Positions 13,522-25,137 of a stretch of DNA of 64,000 nt are shown piece after piece; the stretch's first letter is position 1; each line of letters begins with the position of its first letter. The stretch is from the NCBI GenBank assembly GCA_019916065.1, contig CM034236.1, positions 19,150,805-19,214,804 of the forward strand, read 5' to 3'. The translations under genes and the position numbers were made by a program. This stretch comes from Vitellaria paradoxa. Lineage: Eukaryota; Streptophyta; Magnoliopsida; Ericales; Sapotaceae. A model generated the notes under the pieces. It made no database searches and was not told the DNA's origin. It was given only the letters and a program-made list of their open reading frames with translations.

Positions 13522-14210
13522 TGTCCTCTTCAAAGTGACATAAACTCACCCCAAGTGCAAGGTGACGTTATCATAGCACAATAAATGTCGGTAAATACTG
13601 AGTCATGTTCACAGGGAGCTATTGTTTAGAAGCAACTAGTGACTCAAAATCTTTAGGAATTTTGAAAGAAAATTAAAACCTCACTAAAAATGGTGGTGTG
13701 ATGTTCAATTGGTTGAGAAATTGTTGAATATTTGATTTTACTAAAAACAACTTACAGAAAATCTGGGATTAAGTTGAATTAGGTAGCAATATCAATAGAT
13801 CTTCAAGGTTTAATAAGAAAAGAATCATAAGATGTAGCATTACAATCAAAATGAGAACAATGCTTGATTCAATTTAGAATTAAAGAGTAGTTTAACTCTA
13901 TTAAAGTGTTGATCCAAACACTTGAAGTGCATAATTCATATAGAGTGCATTAGAACTCTGACTTAGCAATCTCCAAACAAAATCAAGCAATAATGCATGA
14001 GGATTCTAAGTAAATAACTCATACAATCTAACATCACCTATACAATTTAATGTTGAATCAACAACATCAATTGATTTCTAAAGTATCTAAACCAAATCAA
14101 GATCATTCATCAAATTAAAGAAATAATTCATGAAAGCTCAATTACCTTGAAGATGCACTTCAATTGCTACCATTCTTAACTTGAATCCAAGAAGAAAACT
14201 ACTCGCTCAT
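13522..14210 (-). repeat. Truncated C-type LTR
   Basis: Begins TGTCCTCTTC and aligns with roughly the first 970 bases of the element C LTR (shared CACCCCAAGTG, a GTGCATAA block, and ACTCGCTCAT at the break). At 14210 it joins directly to element B integrase sequence, so a deletion has fused the two. Confidence 0.6.
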
Positions 14211-15457
14211 ATTAAAATGGAAACTTAAAACTATATATTGATATGAATTTTGACTGGTTTGTTACAAAAATATTTCCTTCCATCATTAATAATGGTTCTA
14301 GGAACTCCAAATCATAAAAAGATGTCTTCGTGCAAGAATTTAAACACCACCTTGTGATCACTAGTCCGTGTTGTGACGGCCTCAACCCATTTGGATACAT
14401 AATCCACCCCCACAAGGATGTACTCATATCCAAACACTACAGGAAATGATCCCATAAAGTCGATGCCCAACAATCAAAAACCTCGAGAACAAGAATAGAA
14501 GATAATAGCATCATGTTACGTCTTGTCAGGATCTTTGACATCGATCGCATGACGTACAAAAGTTTTGAACGTCTTTAAAAAAAGTAGGCCAATAGAAACT
14601 ACTTTGAAGAATTTTAAAAGATGTCTTAATTGTAGATAAATGACCGCCACATGCTTGTGAGTGACAGAATTGTAGGATAACAGGATCCTCCTAATCAGGG
14701 ATACATCATTTTATAACATGATTAGGATAATACTTAAATAAATATAGATCATCCTAGAAAAACACTTGGACATTCCTTAGGAATTTCTTTCTGTCTTTTG
14801 CACTCCATTCGTTTGGAATTTTGCTAGTCACTAAGTAATTGGCAATATTTGTATACCATGGGGGCGTAGTAGAAGATATGGCTGCCACACTAAAGAGATG
14901 CTCATCGGAAAATCCATCATTAATCTCAATATTTTTGCTAATTTGAAGTTCTTTAGGAAGACGAGATAAGTGATTAGTAACGACATTCTCTACTCCCTTC
15001 TTATCTTTTATAACTAAGTCAAAAACTCTTATAAGAGCAGAATCCAACGAATTAAGTGTGGCTTAGCATCTTTTCTGGTTAACAAATACTTTAAAATAGA
15101 ATGATCAGTATAAACAGTAATTGTTGAGTCAAAGAGATAAGATCGAAAGTTTTTAAGTGCAAAAATAACTACTAAAAATTCATTTTTGGTAGTAAAGTAG
15201 TTCCTTTCCACATTATTAAGAGTCTTACTTACATAATAGATCACTTGCGCTTTCTTATCCATTCTTTGGCCTAATAGAGCTCCAATGGCATAGTCACTAG
15301 CATCACACATAAGTTTAAATGGTAGTGACCAATTAAGAGGTTGCAAAATAGGAGCTGTGGCTAAGCACTTTTTTAGTTTCTCAAATGCCTCTTGGCATTG
15401 AGTGGTCCATTTAAAAGGTACACCTTGTGTGCATAAGTGACATAAGGGCGTAGTAAG
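14211..15457 (-). pseudogene. Element B pol remnant: RNase H and integrase
   Basis: Reading from 15457 on the minus strand, the first part is the RT-RNase H connection, then RNase H with MCDASDYAIGALLGQ and YTDHSILKYLL, then VVTNHLSRLPKEL, the integrase zinc-binding region and the first core block ([13 protein letters not shown]). The sequence ends after the first core block, before the Glu of the DDE triad, at the fusion with a C-type LTR. Stops and frameshifts are present. It continues the pol fragment at 23235-25137 and was separated from it by element A. Confidence 0.8.
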
Positions 15458-15979
15458 TGACCGCTCGTAAATAGTGCAGTGCTAATTAACCCCCAAGTGC
15501 AAGGGTGTGCGGTGTAGTTTTAATCTCGGTGAGTCCGAGGTCGAATCCACAGGGAGCCTATATGTTTCAGTTTCTAAGTTCAAATATGAATTTTAGGTTT
15601 AAATGTGAATTGAGATATCAATTGAATTAAATTGGATTTAAGAGAATTGCAAATTGAAGGATTAAACAAGAAACAAACTAATTAAAGGGATATTTAAACT
15701 AGAATGCAAACTACTTTGAAGTAACTTAGCAATTTAAAGTTACTGAACTTAAATGTAAAGAGAATTGAATATTTTCAAATTAAAAGCTATTCTAATTTAG
15801 AACTTGCAATGCAATCAATTCAAACAAAAGTGATTTAACTTAAGACAATAATATTTAAAAGAGTTCTTGATTCAACTTTCACAATTCCAGGTAATTCGTT
15901 ATTTTGCCAAGGGATGATTTAAAATACAATCTATAGTTCACGTCAAAGGATCTATAGATTGGGAAATATTTTCAATACA

Positions 15980-16205
15980 TTCCAAAATTTCTCGGTACAC
16001 AGTTTTAAACTCACGTTTCATTATGGAAAATAAAACTGGAAATATTTTATGATAAAAACATTCGAGTTCAAATCTGATTTAGGAGTGAATAGATTCCAAA
16101 ATTTCTCGATACACAGTTTTAAACTCACGTTTCATTATGGAAAATAAAACTGGAAATATTTTATGATAAAAACATTCGAGTTAAAAAGTTTTCTAAACAA
16201 ACAAA
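15980..16205. repeat. 114-bp tandem duplication inside the element A LTR
   Basis: Two almost identical units begin with TTCCAAAATTTCTCG at 15980 and 16094. The same pair is in the other LTR (around 22016-22220), so it predates the insertion. Confidence 0.85.
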
Positions 16206-16707
16206 TCAGATTTGAAAATTGTAGATCACTTCACATAGGTTTTCAAAACCCATGCGAAGGATCTACGTTCATCCCTCAACTTATAACGAATCACCCTTCA
16301 TTGATTCAGTGAATCAAGAACTAGGGTTTCTACTCTAGCATGATTTTAAACGAAACGAAAGCATAAACATTAGATCTACCACTAGAAAATAATAAATCAT
16401 ATATTAAATTAACGAAACGAAAGTCAACTTACACGGCAAGCAACTCTGAAACTACGTAATGAAAGAGCAGTGCAGCGAAGAATAACCAAACATCGAACAA
16501 CTCCATAAACAAGACAAGTAATTGAAAACTCTCTAAAAAAAGCTATTCTAAAACTCTCAAAGTATCTGAAAATATAAAAAAAAAGGTTCCTAAAGTATGT
16601 AGAACTAAAAACTAGGGCTCCCTTGGGTCGGCCATGTAGCAGATGTTATAAAGAAGTTGTAAAGAAAACCCTAAAAGACGGAGTGAAGCCGCGCGCGCAT
16701 AACACAC

Positions 16708-16744
16708 TGTGGTCCGGACCGTTTGGCAGGTGGTCCGGACCACA
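16708..16744. repeat. Paired GTCCGGAC palindromes (hairpin) in the element A LTR
   Basis: GTCCGGAC occurs at 16712-16719 and 16733-16740, start to start 21 bp. The flanks extend them to a 13-bp inverted repeat (16708-16720 with 16732-16744), which can form a GC-rich hairpin with an 11-base loop. The identical structure is in the other LTR at 22746-22774. Confidence 0.9.
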
Positions 16745-17195
16745 GAAACTTTGTTCTTCAAGTTCTGCTTCTCGTTTGCTGCTTCTGACAGCTTTCTGTC
16801 CTCAACTTCCACTGCGATTTTGACCTCGCAAACGATCGATTCAGGCTTCGGCTAAAGCACGAAAGTTGTAGCCCTTTGAGTCTTCTTGTCAACCCAAAAA
16901 GAATCAGGTCAATCCGAGTTGTGAGTGAAAAGTTATGGTCTAAATACTGACAAGGTGTCGAGCTGGAACTTCAGCTGCACACCACTTCAACTATCTTGAA
17001 CTTTGGACCATTTTTTTCCTCCTCGGAAGCCACTTTCAACACTGCTAATCTCACGTATTTTCCCCTTTTAGCTGCAATTAAGAGAATAAACACTATAAAT
17101 AATAAAATAACGATAAAACTTTGAAATTAACTACTTAAATGCATCAATGAGTATCAAAATGTGGAGTTTGTAATTACACTTTTCAAGTGTAATCA

Positions 17196-17209
17196 CACCC
17201 CCCAACTTG
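17196..17209 (-). other. Element A polypurine tract
   Basis: On the minus strand AAGTTGGGGGGTG lies directly upstream of the 3' LTR. Confidence 0.85.
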
Positions 17210-19492
17210 AACGTTGCTAGTCTCTAGCAATGACCTTTATTAAAATGAAATGCAACTACCATCCTATTTCTCTTTTCGTTGGAAACACGGCTACACTTAG
17301 CTACGTGCAGCAAGCCCTTTAAATCCCTAGGTTCCCTCTAATGGACGAGTAAGGTCTCGTGAGGGTTTGCAGTGAATTTACCCACAAAATTCTATGGTAT
17401 GGTCTCAAAGTGTTAAAAAAATGATTAAGATCAACAATGAATCAAGTTCAAGCCTAACAAGTCACAAAACCCAAATATCATGTGTAATTCCCAAGTGCTA
17501 AGCATTAATGCATGGACTATCAAAGTAGAAAGAGCATGTGTGCAAAATTGTTTCATTCATTCAACAAGGCTGCAAGAGCATAAATGGAGCTAGGTTTTGA
17601 CTTCAAATGCTCACAAGGTACCACTCATAAAAAAGGAATTCACTCATCAAGGGTTCACACACACCTATTAGCATATGATGCTGACCTAGTTGCACATAAC
17701 CCCACAAATAAGTGAGTGAACTGAAATGAAATTCAAAGTGGACAGCTCATAACTATGTTCCAATGCATATGTAAGAGATCACACCACACAACCTACATAA
17801 GACCACTACATGCAAAATATAAGAGTTGCTTGCTTAGAATCCACTAGGTCTTTGTTTTGGTTGTAACTTGGCCAGGGGTAATGGTTAACAATGGAGGATA
17901 TGGAAATCAAAGCACATGTCTTGGGATAAAGATGCTCAAGTGCGCACAAGTCCCAAACTACCCAATTCCTTTCCAAACCCAACAAGAACTACAACAAGAA
18001 GCTTATTCACAAACTAATAAACGACTCATGGGACATTCTCAATAATCACAATCCAATGCACACGTCCCAGAATTACACGAACAAAAAGAAATGGCAATCC
18101 TTTTTTTTTTCTTTTCTCTTCTTTTTTTTTTTCTTTTTTTTCTTTCTTTTTTTTTCTTTTCTTTTTTTTCCTTTTTTTTTGAAATAATGAAAATACATCA
18201 GCTAGATTCTCCACCCAATATTTCCTCTCAATATGCTCTTAAAAATTTTCATTCCCAACCCCCATTCACATCATTGACATTAAGGCGCTTTCACAACCCA
18301 AGACATGTAAGGGTAAGGCTAAAAGTGTGTGAATAAGGCTAAGGGATAATATATGAGGTGAGAACCAAGAAAAATATATATAAATATGTCACACACTTTA
18401 TTTAAAAGGCTTCAAGTTGGTTCCTAGGATAATTCATAACCAAGAAAAGATAAAGAGGCCCAACAATAGCAAAGATGGCCTAGCATCATGTTCAAAGCTT
18501 GCAACAACTCATAATATGCCAAGTGAAACTAATGCAAGTGTGTGTGATGCAATTGGTGCATTGGAAACCAAAGTGAAGAATAAAAGAGCTGTGATTATGT
18601 GCAACCCCTCAAGAAAAGAATAATAGGCTCAAAAGCTCACCATTAAGGGGTATAAGTCTCTACCTCGTCCAAGAATGCTCAATTAACCAATGTTAAAGAA
18701 AATCAACTCCTAAGCACATAAACTCTTCTATTGATAGTCAAAGATGCACAAGGTCATTATACAATCAACTTGAACTAAGTTTCCTATTAAAGCTTGAACA
18801 AAACTCATTCATCACTTTCTCACTTAATTCCACAATCGACCAAACCAGAAAGAAAGGATGACATGTAGGTACAAATGTGCTAAATTCATGTATTTATGCT
18901 TAAAGATGCTCAAAAAATTTTAATATTTTTACAATTTTGGCACAAAAGGTCATCATGCGAACCCTACCCCCCAACTTAAAATTCACATTGTCCTCAATGT
19001 GAGAACCATGATGCATATGTGGGTCTGTAGTGTGCAATAATGAGCATGATGATGAGCATGAAACAATAACAACAAAGGCACAAATAAGAACAAAGCACAA
19101 ATTAAACCAAGCATGCACCCATTATTCAAGCCACTTAAGGCATCACCCAATACATCCCCTCAACTTAGATTCTACAGCACTCCCAACAAGAACAATTATG
19201 TATGTGAAGTACCAATTAGAAGTGCAAAACTAAATAAAAGGGAGAGGAAGGATATTACCTCAAGAGCTTCCTTATTTGAAGAAAAGAAAAGAACTTGAGC
19301 AGTTTATTCCTTTGAATTAAATTGTACTAAAAGAAAAAAATAAAACTTCTACGAGATAAAATGTTAGAATAAACAAATAAAAGTAAACTAAAAGAAAATT
19401 AAAATTTAATCTAGGCAGAAAGAAAACTAAAATAAATAAATAAGTAAATAAAATGTAATCTACTAATATACAAGGGTTAATGCCAAAACATA
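17210..19492 (-). other. Element A interior, noncoding
   Basis: Untranslated stretch between the end of gag and the polypurine tract, 2.3 kb long. It holds a long pyrimidine tract at about 18097-18179 and scattered similarity to the same region of element C. No pol or other gene was recognised. Confidence 0.7.
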
Positions 19493-21381
19493 CTATCCAA
19501 CTCCTAATCTCTCCCAAGCCTTACCAAATGGCTTTAGGAATGAAATATTCTCCTTGGGCCCAAGAGGTACTGAAAATGAGTGTGCTCCTAGTGCAGAAAA
19601 CACTAGAAAATGCATGGCCTTGCGGGAATCCTTGAATCCCAAATATGACCCAAATTTATTTGCATATGTGAACATGGAATGTAGTTGTGGGTTTTCTAGT
19701 ATCCCCTCGACACCTAAAAAGTCAATGCAAACTATTTTTTTGGTCTCCACCACTTCCCTAAATGTGTGGTCAGTCTTAGTCAAAACATGTTCAGTTCCCT
19801 CAGTAAGATTCCTAGTTGGGGCGACAGCAAAAGATGAGAGTTGTGCACCACTCTCACTCTTAGGCTTGTCTATCGAACTCTCAAAGGATGATAAAGAAAA
19901 TTCACTCTCATAAGAGTCCTGCGTAATTGAAGTAGGAACCCAACCATAATTAGAATCATACTTCCACTCAAATATAGGGGTCTCAACAGGTAAGTCATCA
20001 AGTGTACTAGCCCCAACAGGAAAAGATATATCAGAAGTGGTCTCAGTGAGTGGTATAGTGGCACATGATGAAACTAAAGTGACTGGCTTAACAGTGTGTT
20101 CCTCTGAACCTCTGGCATTAAAGCTCTTAGAATAAGTCTTAGGACTTTCCAAGGTCATCTGAGTTGTTAGGGTGGGATGAGCTTCAAGCTCTGTGGTGGT
20201 GTTGGTTGGCATGTCCTCTAGACTCTCAACAGATGAAGTCTCGTGCACGTTAGAGTTTGGTGGGAACAAGTCAAAGGGCTCATTCCCTTCATTATCGCAA
20301 CCATTATCAGAATAGTCGCTCCACTCAAAGTCTAGGGTTTTTGAATTAGAATTTTCTCGTGCAAGTAACAAAAAGACCTAGATTCAGCTATTTCAGCTTC
20401 AGTGCGTGGACGAATATAAGGACATGCTGTGGACTCGAACAATGTATCATCTAATGTAGAGTCAATATGTGTGGAAGTCTCATGTGCACTAGAATCTACT
20501 TTTAAGTTAACTTCTTCCCTATGTTGAGTTTGCTTGCAGAGTGACTCAACTTGTGTATTGCTAGATTCAGTAAGCCAATGATCTAGGGGTTCCTCAGACT
20601 GGCCCTCGGTAAGTAGAGTGGAGTTGGGACATGCAATATCCAAGTAATCAGGCTCAACTCCTACTCCATTTTCTAAGGATCGATCATGAGAATCAAGTGA
20701 AGTAGGAGGATGTGGGAAAGGGTCAATGTGGCTTTCAAGTGAATGAGGTTCAAAACTAGGTTCAAGTTTTTCTCGTGGCCTGGTGTGTTCATAGAAAAAT
20801 TCAAAAAATGACCATGCTTCTTCTGGGGTAAGGTCAAGAAATTCCTTACCCAAACTTTTATCAAATGCTCGGTGTAACTCACAAGGTAGAGCATTGTAGA
20901 ATATGCCTAGAATGTACCCTAAATCTAGTCCATGATTTGGGAAAGTTTCTAAAAGGTTTTTAAATCTCTCCCAGCATTTATAAAATACTTCACCCTTCTT
21001 AAAACAAAAACTTCTAATTTGAAAGCGGAAAGTGAAGTTTTGAAAATTGGGGAGAAAATTTGCAATAAAATCATTTTGTAACTCTTCCCAAATATTAATG
21101 GACCAAGTAGCAGCACGACACCAATCATCGGCTACTCCACATAATGACAACGGGAAAAAATTATACTTAAGTGTGTTATCTATGTAACCACTCGTGCAAT
21201 AGAAACAAACTGACTCAAAACGTTCCAAATGAACTCTAGGGTCCTCATGTTGAAGTCCATAAAATTTAGGTAGCATAGAAAAAGTTTCTAGGCAAAATTC
21301 AATTCCATAAATGCTGCCTAAATAACTCATGAGTGGGTGAATGGTGTCTGGTGAACCAGAATTATAAGGAAAATAATCCAT
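19493..21381 (-). pseudogene. Element A gag-like ORF with one frameshift
   Basis: A real ATG at 21381 opens a frame of 349 codons ending at 20332. The frame that overlaps it runs on to 19493, so a single frameshift near 20365-20380, next to a five-base A run, splits one protein of about 620 residues. The N-terminal 230 residues form a capsid-like retrotransposon gag domain, with the SPDTIHPLMSYL start, HEDPRVHLERFE, FFPLSL, DDWCRAATWSI, FQIRSFCFKKGEVFYKCWERF and NHGLD blocks. An acidic Ser/Thr-rich linker follows, then a C-terminal segment with IDFLGVEGILENPQ. There is no CCHC zinc knuckle and no protease. Part of the C-terminal segment is also preserved in element C. The protein should form particles; the tail function is unknown. 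Confidence 0.8.
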
Positions 21382-21469
21382 GTTAAAAAATTTTATTTTA
21401 TTTATTTATTTTTTTTTAGAAAAAGAAATTAACTTAAAAATGAAAACAACCTAAAAACTAAAATTTGGC

Positions 21470-21487
21470 TCCCCGGCAACGGCGCCA
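21470..21487 (-). other. Element A primer binding site, tRNA-Asp
   Basis: On the minus strand TGGCGCCGTTGCCGGGGA, complementary to the 3' end of tRNA-Asp, begins six bases after the 5' LTR. It is identical to the site in element E. Confidence 0.9.
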
Positions 21488-21493
21488 AAAACT

Positions 21494-23229
21494 TGACCGC
21501 TCGTAAATAGTGCAGTGCTAATTAACCCCCAAGTGCAAGGGTGTGCGGTGTAGTTTTAATCTCGGTGAGTCCGAGGTCGAATCCACAGGGAGCCTATATG
21601 TTTCAGTTTCTAAGTTCAAATATGAATTTTAGGTTTAAATGTGAATTGAGATATCAATTGAATTAAATTGGATTTAAGAGAATTGCAAATTGAAGGATTA
21701 AACAAGAAACAAACTAATTAAAGGGATATTTAAACTAGAATGCAAACTACTTTGAAATAACTTAGCAATTTAAAGTTACTGAACTTAAATGTAAAGAGAA
21801 TTGAATATTTTCAAATTAAAAGCTATTCTAATTTAGAACTTGCAATGCAATCAATTCAAACAAAAGTGATTTAACTTAAGACAATAATATTTAAAAGAGT
21901 TCTTGATTCAACTTTCACAATTCCAGGTAATTCGTTATTTTGCCAAGGGATGATTTAAAATACAATCTATAGTTCACGTCAAAGGATCTATAGATTGGGA
22001 AATATTTTCAATACATTCCAAAATTTCTCGATACACAGTTTTAAACTCACGTTTCATTATGGAAAATAAAACTGGAAATATTTTATGATAAAAACATTCG
22101 AGTTCAAATCTGATTTAGGAGTGAATAGATTCCAAAATTTCTCGATACACAGTTTTAAACTCACGTTTCATTATGGAAAATAAAACTGGAAATATTTTAT
22201 GATAAAAACATTCGAGTTAAAAAGTTTTCTAAACAAACAAATCAGATTTGAAAATTGTAGATCACTTCACATAGGTTTTCAAAACCCATGCGAAGGATCT
22301 ACGTTCATCCCTCAACTTATAACGAATCACCCTTCATTGATTCAGTGAATCAAGAACTAGGGTTTCTACTCTAGCATGATTTTAAACGAAACGAAAGCAT
22401 AAACATTAGATCTACCACTAGAAAATAATAAATCATATATTAAATTAACGAAACGAAAGTCAACTTACACGGCAAGCAACTCTGAAACTACGTAATGAAA
22501 GAGCAGTGCAGCGAAGAATAACCAAACATCGAACAACTCCATAAACAAGACAAGTAATTGAAAACTCTCTAAAAAAGCTATTCTAAAACTCTCAAAGTAT
22601 CTGAAAATATAAAAAAAAGGTTCCTAAAGTATGTAGAACTAAAAACTAGGGCTCCCTTGGGTCGGCCATGTAGCAGATGTTATAAAGAAGTTGTAAAGAA
22701 AACCCTAAAAGACGGAGTGAAGCCGCGCGCGCATAACACACTGTGGTCCGGACCGTTTGGCAGGTGGTCCGGACCACAGAAACTTTGTTCTTCAAGTTCT
22801 GCTTCTCGTTTGCTGCTTCTGACAGCTTTCTGTCCTCAACTTCCACTGCGATTTTGACCTCGCAAACGATCGATTCAGGCTTCGGCTAAAGCACGAAAGT
22901 TGTAGCCCTTTGAGTCTTCTTGCCAACCCAAAAAGAATCAGGTCAATCCGAGTTGTGAGTGAAAAGTTATGGTCTAAATACTGACAAGGTGTCGAGCTGG
23001 AACTTCAGCTGCACACCACTTCAACTATCTTGAACTTTGGACCATTTTTTTCCTCCTCGGAAGCCACTTTCAACACTGCTAATCTCACGTATTTTCCCCT
23101 TTTAGCTGCAATTAAGAGAATAAACACTATAAATAATAAAATAACGATAAAACTTTGAAATTAACTACTTAAATGCATCAATGAGTATCAAAATGTGGAG
23201 TTTGTAATTACACTTTTCAAGTGTAATCA
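21494..23229 (-). repeat. Element A 5' LTR (right copy)
   Basis: Nearly identical to 15458-17195 and bounded by the tRNA-Asp primer site on its left and the GTAAG target duplication on its right. It carries the GTCCGGAC pair at 22746 and 22767. Confidence 0.93.
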
Positions 23230-23234
23230 GTAAG

Positions 23235-25137
23235 CGAACTGGAAGAAAGAATAAACTGCCAATAAAAACTGGCATGCCCTAAAAATGAACAAAAATTCTT
23301 AATGCTTCGTGGTGGAAGCTTCTGGATTAAGTCAACCTTTACTTGATCACTTGTATTCCTACTTTTGTGACGCTATGGCCAAGAACAATCCCTTATCGTA
23401 CCATAAAATGGCATTTTTCCCAATTTAGTATGAGATTTCATTCTTCGCATCTAGTAAGAACTCTATCTAAATTATTTAAGAATTGATCATAAGAGTCACC
23501 GTAGACTAAGAAATCATTCATAAAGACTTGTACAATGTCCTCCGCTATTTCGTTGAAAATACTTATCATATAACGTTGGAATGTAACTAGAGCATTACAA
23601 AAGCCAAATGGCATTCTTTTATATGCAAAGGTACCAAAGGGACACGTAAAGGTCATCTTCTCTTAATCCTCCATGGCAACTTTGGTTTGATTGTAACTTA
23701 AATAGCCATCTAAAAGCAATAGAATGCATGTCCAACTACTCTCTCAAGTACTTGATCTAGAAATGGCAATGGAAAATGGTTTTTACGAGTTATAACATTG
23801 AGTTTTTGATAGTCAATACACATTCTCCATCCTGTTGGAACTCGAGTAGCTACCAATTCATTATTTTCATTTCTCACAACCGTAACACCTGACTTCTTTG
23901 GCACGACTTTTGTTGGGCTTACCCACTTAGAGTCGGATATCGGGTATATAATTCCTACGTCCAATAATTTGAGTACTTCAACCTTTATCACTTCTTTCAT
24001 ATTTGGATTGAGATGCCTTTGCATTTGACAAACTGGTTTGGCGTCTTCTTCCAAACAGATATAATGTGTGCAGAGTAAAGGACTTATTCTAGCCAAATTG
24101 GCCATAGACCATCCTAATGTTCTTCTATGTTTTTGGAGTAGTTCAACTAGTTGAATCTCTTCCTTGAGTGTTAGTTCTGTAGAAATTACTATAGGGAAGG
24201 TTCTTGCCTCTCCTAGAAAAGCATACTTTAAATGATCTGGCAGTGGTTTTCTTCCGAGATTTGGTGCTTTTACCTTAGAAGCTTTTGTTATTTTTTTCAA
24301 TGGTTTTAGTTTTTTGAAAGGTAGCACCCAATTGCCCATTGCCATGATTTGACTTATTTCAAGTAATTTGTAAAGGTTCCAGGCTTCATCAATTACGTCA
24401 GTACTTTATGAGAGTCATTCTCTAGAACAAATTACCCTTTCCAAAGGATCTTCATAAAACTCTCGGTCTCTATAATTTTGGACTATAGTCTCGATCATGT
24501 CCACTTCTTGAATTTCAAACTCTTTCTTTGGTTGTTTACAAACATTAAAAATGTTTGTCTCAAAAGTAATGGTGCCAAAAGACATTTCAAGAGAACCTAT
24601 CCCATAATTAATAAGAGCATTTGATGTTGCAAGGAAGAGTCTACCTAAGATAACTGGAGTTTGATTTGGTGTGGACTTATTAGTTAAGGGTTGTGTATCA
24701 AGGATTGTAAAATCCATTGGGAAATAAAAATTCTCTACTTTAACAAATACATCTTCTACTATTCCACGAGATGTTCTAACAGATCTATTTGCAAGTTGTA
24801 GAGTCACTTGAGTAGGCTTTAGTTCTCCTAAGCCCAGTTGCACATAGACGGAATAGGGCAACAACTTCACACTTAGCCCCAGATCAAGTATTGCATTATT
24901 TGCACAATAATCCCCAATGTAGCATGAAATTATGGGACAGCCAGGGTCCTTATATTTGGGAAGTGCACCATTTTGAATGATAGCACTTGCTTGTTTCATT
25001 AAGAATGCCTTTTCTTTCACATGTAATCCCCTCTTAATAGTATAGAGTTCTTTTAGGAATTTTGTATAGGAGAGAATTTGTTTGATGGCATCTAATAGAG
25101 GTATATTAATTTTAACTTGTTTGAATACCTCCATCAT
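23235..25137 (-). pseudogene. Element B pol remnant: protease and reverse transcriptase
   Basis: From 25137 leftwards: a [16 protein letters not shown] block, then protease with DLGLS in place of the usual D-[ST/L]-G-[AT]-S, then QEVDMIE and, after a frame change, the RT region with [27 protein letters not shown] and [12 protein letters not shown]. After a further frame change come [15 protein letters not shown] and VFMNDFLVYG. In the last motif the first of the two catalytic Asp residues is Asn. The fragment ends at the GTAAG duplication where element A is inserted. Non-functional. Confidence 0.85.

Larger units (their letters stand above)
15458..17195 (-). repeat. Element A 3' LTR (left copy)
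   Basis: TGACCGCTCG at the left, CAAGTGTAATCA at the right. It contains a 114-bp internal duplication (units at 15980 and 16094) and a paired GTCCGGAC palindrome at 16712 and 16733. Short ORFs on both strands near 16612-16823 are LTR sequence, not genes. Confidence 0.93.
15458..23229 (-). mobile_element. Element A: young gag-only LTR retrotransposon
   Basis: Complete 7.8 kb element. Two LTRs of 1738 and 1736 bp differ by only about three substitutions and two single-base indels by eye. It has TG..CA ends, a perfect tRNA-Asp primer site and a polypurine tract, and is flanked by target duplication GTAAG at 15453-15457 and 23230-23234. The 4.3 kb interior encodes one gag-like protein and no pol, the arrangement described in plants as TR-GAG elements, so its enzymes must come from another element. 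Its LTR ends resemble those of B. It sits in the RT/RNase H junction of B. Confidence 0.92.

Noticed and set aside
16612..16823. Facing 66-residue ORFs, repeated at 22646-22857
   Set aside because: They are the GC-rich part of the element A LTRs. Near-identity of the copies reflects the LTR age, not selection.
18026..18336. Phe-rich and Lys-rich ORFs
   Set aside because: They are the two strands of the pyrimidine tract of element A.
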